From positions 62,001 through 126,000 of the forward strand of contig WQZD01000001.1 of assembly GCA_009780915.1 (NCBI GenBank): a stretch of 64,000 nucleotides of DNA, given 5' to 3'. The position numbers were made by a program, and so were the translations under genes. The DNA comes from Propionibacteriaceae bacterium. GTDB taxonomy: Bacteria; Actinomycetota; Actinomycetes; Propionibacteriales; Propionibacteriaceae. Positions 59,601 to 64,000 of this stretch are shown in pieces. Position 1 is the first letter of the stretch. Every line of letters starts with the position of its first letter. The notes beneath the pieces are model-generated. The model was not told the origin of the DNA and searched no databases. It saw nothing but the letters and a program-made list of their open reading frames with translations.

Positions 59601-60634
59601 CGGACGAACGTGCGATCCCCTTGCGGGGGGATCTCGGCGTCGTCGCCCATAACCTGTCGCGCAACGCCGTGGACCTGGCCGCGTACGGCGCGCAGGAGCG
59701 CGGGTTGGCCCGCCTGGCCAGCGTCGACGCCGCCCTGCGTGAGACGGAAGAAGCGGCCGCGTGGGCCAAGGGGATCGGCGCGGGGTTGCAGACCATCGCC
59801 TCGGGGATCGGCTTCATCGGCGGCCTGTGGATCGGTTCGGTCGCGGTCGCAAACGGCCTCATGGGCGAGCGGCTGTTGGCCGTCATGGTGATGGCCCCCT
59901 TGGCGCTGCATGAGGTGTTCGCCACCTTCTCGCAGGCGGCGCAGACGTGGACCAGGGCCAAAGTCGCCCTCACGCGAGTGACCGCGATCCTGGACGCGCC
60001 CCCCGTTGGACACGGCGACGTGGACCAGCGCCAGGCCAGCGAGACGCCCAGTCTGACGTGCCAGGACCTGGAGATCGGCTGGCCGGGTCATCCGCCGGTG
60101 GCGCAGGGCCTCACCCTCGCCGTCGCCCCCGGCGAGGCCGTGGGCGTGATGGGACCCTCCGGCGTGGGCAAGACCACCTTGGCCGCCACTGTCATGGGTC
60201 TGATCCCGCCGGTGGCCGGCGAACTGGCCACGTCGGGCCGTATCGGGTACCTCGCCCAGGACGCGCACATCTTCACCACGACCATCGCGGAGAACGTGCG
60301 GATCGGCAACAAGGACGCCACTGACGACGAGGTACGCGCCGCTTTGGCCGAGGCCGGTCTGGATATGCCCCTCGACCGCGAGGTGGGGGAGATGGGCGTC
60401 GGACTGTCCGGCGGCGAGGCGCGTCGCCTCGCCCTGGCCCGGCTGTTCGCCGGGGACTACCGCCTGCTCATCCTCGACGAGCCCACCGAGCACCTCGACC
60501 GCGAGACCGCCGAGCAACTGATGGACGAGATCATCGACGGTGTGGCGCGCCGCCCGGTCCTGGTGATCTCCCACGACGAGACCATCGCCGCCCGGTGCGA
60601 CCGGGTCCTGACCATGGACGAGCGGTCCGAGTAG
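56609..60634 (+). CDS. cydDC: Fused CydD-CydC heterodimeric ABC exporter
   Basis: 1341 residues in one chain, replacing the usual CydD and CydC subunits that export cysteine/glutathione for cytochrome bd assembly. The CydD half has six membrane segments (about 35-330). ATPase domain 1 has Walker A AGRSGGGKTTLLN near residue 470, a degenerate signature LSVGERRRVGIARAL and Walker B LLILDEPTAGLD. A Thr/Pro/Asp/Gln-rich linker spans about 647-812. The CydC half (about 815-1341) has Walker A GPSGVGKTTLAA near residue 1185, signature LSGGEARRLALARL and Walker B LLILDEPTEHLD. Residues about 365-430 are encoded by inserted GC-rich repeats. The GTG at 56609 follows AAGAGGA. It would be cotranscribed with cydAB if the terminator leaks. 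Confidence 0.95.
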   Translation: MAKEATPESKERRSAAPIDPRLVRRARATRTYMISGVVVGSLTAVLVLSQAKLLSSSIASVFATHTLNGLGLTLGLLVAVLIGRGVLAWASSWLAQRTSSAVKSQLRRDILAARMASPAHQTSSSSSLVTLVTQGLDSLDGYFSKYLPQLLLAVTVPVIVGAAILFSDWRSALIIAATIPFIPLLMALVGWTTEKQVSKRWAFQSRLASHFADLVSGLPTLQVFGRAKAQAEGLRRTENANRRETMAILRISFLSAFVLELFSTLAVAVIALVIGTRLVYGHMDFSTALFVLILAPEVYLPIRQVGVHYHDSADGLAAAEAAFAEIDRAGTPEGSTGVPQDGTRTPDGRAGNRPAATMVQGRTPSLAGARTVGSAPENRQFAPPEKSGGRELRITGPDLDSSCPRDGEIDSSCPRDGETDSSCPRDGDAYPPSIEIRGLTYVYPGSDTAVGPFTLDVHQGEIVALAGRSGGGKTTLLNCVLGFLTPTTSDDPSTPEPIRLGGIDARHIDWARWRAGTAYVPQVPGMVDGTIADNVRMGCAEATDDQVRQVLAAAGAANLDPGRSVGEEGEGLSVGERRRVGIARALARIEIGGARLLILDEPTAGLDIDTEATVLASLKESGATALIVSHREAVLKYADRVVEIATKEDPTPQTGHTPTKPIPAEEGHPQDTTHTTTTTTPTSQATSPAKVTRPQGDTSLIVDKPAKAATDATEQSPTRENDAPATQGNGDSRVTTDNGNRSESPAPAGGATQDRRGVRQDAPRTPGEDPARQGRPTMQSPDNEQPTKQTHPQNKDGEADDTTHSNTDSTLRTKSPLLKLVFQLLDSVPKAKSRLFWAVIFAACASGAAVSLMGVSAWLISKAAQHPPFLELSVAAVGVRFFGISRGVFRYVERLIGHDVALSMQSALRLKTYQALSRTTLLGRRQGDLLVRVVADVGAIEDIVVRIVQPFLAASIVVVGVCAILARFSVAAALTVLASAILGGLVVPWMTQRVSLKADERAIPLRGDLGVVAHNLSRNAVDLAAYGAQERGLARLASVDAALRETEEAAAWAKGIGAGLQTIASGIGFIGGLWIGSVAVANGLMGERLLAVMVMAPLALHEVFATFSQAAQTWTRAKVALTRVTAILDAPPVGHGDVDQRQASETPSLTCQDLEIGWPGHPPVAQGLTLAVAPGEAVGVMGPSGVGKTTLAATVMGLIPPVAGELATSGRIGYLAQDAHIFTTTIAENVRIGNKDATDDEVRAALAEAGLDMPLDREVGEMGVGLSGGEARRLALARLFAGDYRLLILDEPTEHLDRETAEQLMDEIIDGVARRPVLVISHDETIAARCDRVLTMDERSE
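57707..57890. repeat. GC-rich inverted-repeat elements inside cydDC
   Basis: Six arms of the same family as the cydB downstream array lie within the coding sequence. Forward arms are at 57708-57736 and 57769-57796. Reverse arms are at 57740-57761 and in three tandem 30-bp units (common CGACAGTTCGTGCCCC at 57805, 57835 and 57865). All keep the frame open; the last three encode DSSCPRDGE-type decapeptides. They separate the CydD membrane domain from its ATPase domain. Confidence 0.88.
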
Positions 60635-60725
60635 GACGGACACGCGAGGAGCGCATGGGCGTCCGACGGCCCCGTCGACTCCATCGCTCCGTTCGTCCCC
60701 CGATTTTCGTACGTCCCCGTCCCCC

Positions 60726-61625
60726 TCAGACTGGGGTCCGGCGCAGGGCCGGGGCGATGAGGATGGTCATGGCGCCAAGGCAGATGAGGGTGGACAGGGG
60801 TGCCAGCCACACGCCGAGGTACTGGGGCGGACCCGGGGTCAGGAGGAAGGAACCGGCCGGACTGGCGAAGACGAAGGCCGCGAGGTACCACAGGAAGTAC
60901 GCGGCCGCCACGACGAGGAAGAGGATCGCCCACCGCCGCCTGGTCGAGGCGGATCCCACCGCGCTGGCCGCGAAGAGCAGGGGCAAGGACCACACGACGA
61001 CGTACACGATCAGCAGCCCGGCCAGGATGCTGGTCGCGCCCGCGCTCGCGAAGAGCGAGGGCATGAAGATCGGTCGGGTCATCGGGGTGGGCGACCCGGC
61101 GTCGATGAAGATGGGGATGACCAAGAGCAGATTCTGCACGGTCAACAGGGCGGCGACGCACAGGATCGCCGTGCTGGGGCGGCGGCGTCCGAGGACCAGG
61201 GCCAGGGCGGCGCACCCCGCCAGGACGAGCACGGGGGGGATCAGCCCCCAGCTGAAGAAGGCGCGTACCCAGGTCCAGTACGGGAACAGCACCAGGTACC
61301 AGTTGAAGGGCAGGGCGATCGGCAACCCGATGCCTGAGGTGACGATGGCGGCGCGGGAGAAGGCGGTGGACATGTACAACGCCTGGATGGCGGCGAAGAA
61401 CGCCGCGGCCAGGAAGAACAGCCCGGCGATCAGGGACGAGTGGGAACTCTCGCGCGGGAGGCGCCTCGGTGCGGGCGTGGTCAGGATCTGCGCTCTCGTG
61501 TCCAGCGCGTCGGCTTCCGCCCGGGCCGGTCGGGTGGCATCTGTCCACGCCAGCCCGTCCCACCATCGCACGAGGTCCGCGTCGGACTCATCCGGGTACC
61601 AATCAGGCAGACGAGCTTGGCTCAT
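60726..61625 (-). CDS. DUF2510-containing multi-pass membrane protein
   Basis: 299 residues. The N-terminal DUF2510 motif LPDWYPDESDADLVRWWDGLAWTD (about residues 6-30; Trp/Asp pattern) is followed by a linker and about seven membrane segments (about 60-290). DUF2510 is a short actinobacterial domain of unknown role on membrane proteins. The ATG at 61625 is chosen to place the motif near the N-terminus; no ribosome site is visible. It is convergent with cydDC. Confidence 0.8.
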   Translation of the reverse strand: MSQARLPDWYPDESDADLVRWWDGLAWTDATRPARAEADALDTRAQILTTPAPRRLPRESSHSSLIAGLFFLAAAFFAAIQALYMSTAFSRAAIVTSGIGLPIALPFNWYLVLFPYWTWVRAFFSWGLIPPVLVLAGCAALALVLGRRRPSTAILCVAALLTVQNLLLVIPIFIDAGSPTPMTRPIFMPSLFASAGATSILAGLLIVYVVVWSLPLLFAASAVGSASTRRRWAILFLVVAAAYFLWYLAAFVFASPAGSFLLTPGPPQYLGVWLAPLSTLICLGAMTILIAPALRRTPV

Positions 61626-61706
61626 ACACACCAATGTACCAACAACGAGTCGACTCCCGGGGGAATGGTCCCGAAGCGTCGCCCGTCCGACCGCGATGAC
61701 CGGTCG

Positions 61707-62366
61707 TCAGGCCTGCTCAGGTTCGGCGATGAAGTGGACGGCGATCTGGGCCGTGGTCTCGATGACCGCGGGGGTGATGTCGATGGTGTCCATGTGTTGT
61801 TCCTGATGGGCTGTCACATCGTCGGCGATGGGCGTGTCGACGGGTTCGGGCCTGTCGGCGTCCAACAGGTTGGGATCGGCGATGGTGCGGATGCCGGTGA
61901 TGTCCAGCCCGGCGGCCACGGCGAAGGTCTCGGCTTGGCGGCGAGCGTTGTTCACGGCTTCGATGCTCAAGGCGATGTCGATCTCGTTCTTGGTGTCGTC
62001 TTGGAAGCCCCACGTGATGCGCTCCACTTTGACCATCTCAGTCGACACGTGGAAGATCCACTGGCTCATCACCTCGAAATCGGTGAAGACCGCGTTCACG
62101 CGAACGCATTCGGAGAAGGACGCTCCGATGTCGTCGGACCAGTTCTTCTGCGAGTGCTGGCCGATCCAGGGTTGCGCTAGACCGTCGGGGTGTTTGGCCG
62201 CCAGGTCCTTCAGGGTGGTGAGGACGGACTCCACCGTGTCCGTCACCGTCTCATGGGTCGCCGTGGCGTCGTGCCCCCAGCCGCTGACCTTGAGTCGCAC
62301 CTCGGCACGATCCGACGTGCGGATGTCACGGGCGAACCCGTAGACCCTGATATCAGTCGTTGGCAT
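61707..62366 (-). CDS. SIMPL-domain (DUF541) protein
   Basis: 219 residues. The SIMPL fold is suggested by the N-terminal IRVYGFARDIRTSDRAEVRL, the long central helix with VTDTVESVLTTLKDLAAKH and a C-terminal ALSIEAVNNARRQAETFAVAAGL. Unlike most family members it has no signal peptide, so it appears cytoplasmic. The ATG at 62366 matches the domain start, and the upstream in-frame extension lacks support. The function of the family is poorly defined. Confidence 0.8.
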   Translation of the reverse strand: MPTTDIRVYGFARDIRTSDRAEVRLKVSGWGHDATATHETVTDTVESVLTTLKDLAAKHPDGLAQPWIGQHSQKNWSDDIGASFSECVRVNAVFTDFEVMSQWIFHVSTEMVKVERITWGFQDDTKNEIDIALSIEAVNNARRQAETFAVAAGLDITGIRTIADPNLLDADRPEPVDTPIADDVTAHQEQHMDTIDITPAVIETTAQIAVHFIAEPEQA

Positions 62367-62453
62367 AGGGACATTGTAACTCACCGATGAGCGAGCGCAA
62401 TTCGGGGGTTGATCCTCGAACATCCACGCTGGGACGGCCCTCTCGTCCACCCC

Positions 62454-63638
62454 TCACACTCGCTGCACGACGAGCGCCCGGGCGCCCGTGGTCGTGGGGG
62501 TCAGGATGAGAGTGGCGGGGTCCTTACCCTGGGGGTGGAGTCGTCGGCGGAGGACGGCTGGATCGACGTCCAGGCCGCGTACTTTGATCTCCAGGGTTCC
62601 GATCCCACGGTCCCGTACCCACCCGCGCAGGGTTTTCTCCGAGAAGTCGAGGGTGTCCAGCACCTCGAAAGCCGTGGCGAACACCGTGGGGACCAGCCGC
62701 GGCCCGGTGAGGTAGGCGATGGACGGGGCCACGGGATGGGTGCTGGTCAGGCGGGCGAGAGCCCCGATGGCGGAACTGCGGATGACCGCCGGGTCGGGTT
62801 CGTAGATGTAGCGGTCCAGGGGCCCTGGGGCGGGCAAGGGGTGGGACGCTATCAGCCGCTGCTCATGATCGGCCAGGATGACGGCCTCGCGTACCCCCTG
62901 AGCGAGGGGCCACGACCACAGGGTCGTCTCGACGAGGGAATTGTGATGCGAGACCCACGTGATGTTGGCGTGATCGGGCAGGACATGGCGGGGGAAGCCG
63001 GGGGCGAGTTTGACCACCACGACGCCCTGCGAGCGCGCGAGGATCTCGGAGACCGTGTCCCAGGAGGGGCTGAGATCCGCCACGTCCCACGAGCGTCCCC
63101 GCATGGTGCGGCGGGCCGGGTCGAGGAAGATCGCCGTCGCGGGGTCGGCCAGCCAAGGATCGATGTCCACGTCCTCCAGTCGACGGGTCAGGACATCGCA
63201 GGTCTGCCCGTCGCCCAGGCGGCGCAGGTTCTCCTGGGCGAACGTCGCGGTCACAGGATCGGCGTCGATGCCGACCACCGACAGCCCGGCTCGGCACATG
63301 GCGATGGCGTCCATGCCGAGCCCGCACCCGGCGTCCACCACACGCTCGACGCCGAGGGACGCTATCTGCTCGGCACGCCAGGCGGCCACCGGCGCCCGGG
63401 TGGCCTGCTCCAAGCCGTCGTGGGTCAGGAAAGCCTGGTCCGCCATGTCGCCCAGCTTGGTCCGGCCGCGGCGGCGCAGGGCCTCCTGATCGAGGACGGC
63501 GGCCGCACGGTCACCGGGCAGATCCTTGCGCAGCACGGCCCCAGCCGCGAGCGACGTGGGGTCGCTGACACGTCGTGCCAGGTCGATGTGGGGCGCCGCG
63601 TCCGGCGACACGAGCCATCGTGCGATGTCTTGCTCCAT
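62454..63638 (-). CDS. SAM-dependent methyltransferase with THUMP-like C-terminal domain
   Basis: 394 residues. The Rossmann core has motif I VVDAGCGLGMDAIAMCRAG near residue 110 and acidic motif VVGIDADPVTATFAQENLRR. The FLDPARRT motif near residue 185 corresponds to the catalytic DPPR/NPPY-like region. The C-terminal 75 residues match the THUMP-like domain of this actinobacterial family (FSEKTLRGWVRDRGIGTLEI and KVRGLDVDP). The target is probably RNA, by family resemblance. It is divergent from the GNAT gene with a 44-bp gap. Confidence 0.9.
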   Translation of the reverse strand: MEQDIARWLVSPDAAPHIDLARRVSDPTSLAAGAVLRKDLPGDRAAAVLDQEALRRRGRTKLGDMADQAFLTHDGLEQATRAPVAAWRAEQIASLGVERVVDAGCGLGMDAIAMCRAGLSVVGIDADPVTATFAQENLRRLGDGQTCDVLTRRLEDVDIDPWLADPATAIFLDPARRTMRGRSWDVADLSPSWDTVSEILARSQGVVVVKLAPGFPRHVLPDHANITWVSHHNSLVETTLWSWPLAQGVREAVILADHEQRLIASHPLPAPGPLDRYIYEPDPAVIRSSAIGALARLTSTHPVAPSIAYLTGPRLVPTVFATAFEVLDTLDFSEKTLRGWVRDRGIGTLEIKVRGLDVDPAVLRRRLHPQGKDPATLILTPTTTGARALVVQRV

Positions 63639-63682
63639 GGGACTACTCTGCCATGGACTGACAAATATGGCAGCATATAACC

Positions 63683-63976
63683 ATGGAATTCCGGTGCGCA
63701 GCCTCACGATTCGAGGCGATCGACGATGGACATGTCGTCGGATGGTTGGACTTCGAGCAGGAGGGGGACGCCGTGGCCATGACCCACACCATCGTCCCCG
63801 ACGAGTACGGCGGGCGCGGCATCGGCAAGGCGCTGACGGCCCACGCCGTGGAGTACGCTCGCGAGCATGGATGGTCCATTCTTCCGTACTGCACGTTCAT
63901 CCAGGCGTACCTCGCCCACAATCCGGAACTGGCTGGTTTGGTGCCGCAGAGCCGTCGCGCGCAGTTCTCTTTGTGA
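63683..63976 (+). CDS. Small GNAT-like N-acetyltransferase (YjdJ/NATD1-type)
   Basis: 97 residues, the length of the compact N-acetyltransferase-domain family. The acetyl-CoA loop is VPDEYGGRGIGKALTAHAVEYA, followed by the characteristic LPYCTFIQAYLAHNPEL. The reaction is inferred; substrates of this subfamily are unknown. It has no ribosome site, so leaderless translation is possible. It is complete before the window end; the last 24 bases hold nothing. Confidence 0.9.
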   Translation: MEFRCAASRFEAIDDGHVVGWLDFEQEGDAVAMTHTIVPDEYGGRGIGKALTAHAVEYAREHGWSILPYCTFIQAYLAHNPELAGLVPQSRRAQFSL

Positions 63977-64000
63977 GTCGCGTCGGGCGTCATGGATGAC

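Noticed and set aside
1-64000. CRISPR array or prophage
   Set aside because: No regularly spaced repeats with unique spacers and no phage structural, integrase or lysis genes were seen; the only tandem repeats are those described.

Overview
The window is a visibly GC-rich actinobacterial chromosome segment (Actinomycetota). The evidence is the housekeeping content: an RpfB-like G5/transglycosylase protein, a hemolysin III gene divergent from a short cis-prenyltransferase as in mycobacteria (the Rv1085c/Rv1086 pair), a fused CydDC exporter, DUF2510 and THUMP-like methyltransferase genes, a DnaB without intein, and frequent GTG starts. A family-level assignment (Propionibacteriaceae or a neighbouring family) is only a guess. 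A cytochrome bd operon and an L-fucose/L-arabinose-type isomerase with its own sugar ABC importer fit a facultative, possibly mucosa-associated, heterotroph.

Layout. 1-9.5 kb: a membrane protein with a repetitive acidic tail, ispE, a kinase-like/flippase membrane protein, a TetR regulator, tRNA-Arg(ACG), a secreted HNH protein, a DUF1016 (YhcG) nuclease gene broken by an internal deletion, and a GYPQ-rich membrane protein. 9.6-17 kb: RpfB-like protein, copZ, a DnaA-box-rich intergenic region, dnaB, an alpha/beta hydrolase and pepN. 17-31.8 kb: an ABC exporter, hemolysin III with cis-prenyltransferase, xseBA-rmuC, pgi, a surface protein, rpsF-ssb-rpsR-rplI and cca. 32-34.5 kb: small membrane/EamA unit and an XRE regulator divergent from an unknown gene. 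34.5-44.5 kb: a sugar locus on the minus strand, with FucU/RbsD mutarotase, RbsA-, RbsC- and RbsB-like importer, LacI regulator, a two-gene unit (repeat-like protein plus membrane-anchored M16 peptidase), and the isomerase. Two identical 14-bp palindromes (TGAAATCGATTTCA) mark the fucU and isomerase promoters as one likely LacI regulon. 44.5-48.5 kb: a locally AT-richer, decayed stretch with a SecD-head-like protein, a secreted protein interrupted by an amber codon, a transposase fragment and a membrane-anchored secreted protein. 48.5-53 kb: MscS, LemA and an ABC exporter. 53.5-60.6 kb: cydA, cydB and fused cydDC. 60.7-64 kb: DUF2510 membrane protein, SIMPL protein, THUMP-like methyltransferase and a GNAT acetyltransferase.

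The most unusual signal is a family of GC-rich inverted-repeat elements (arm GGGGGCRCGAACTGTC). They fill the cydB-cydDC intergenic region, recur in frame inside cydDC between the CydD membrane domain and its ATPase domain, and leave a partial copy near 47.45 kb beside the transposase remnant. The second is a cluster of four perfect DnaA boxes next to an AT-rich stretch upstream of dnaB. No prophage, CRISPR array or complete defence system was found.
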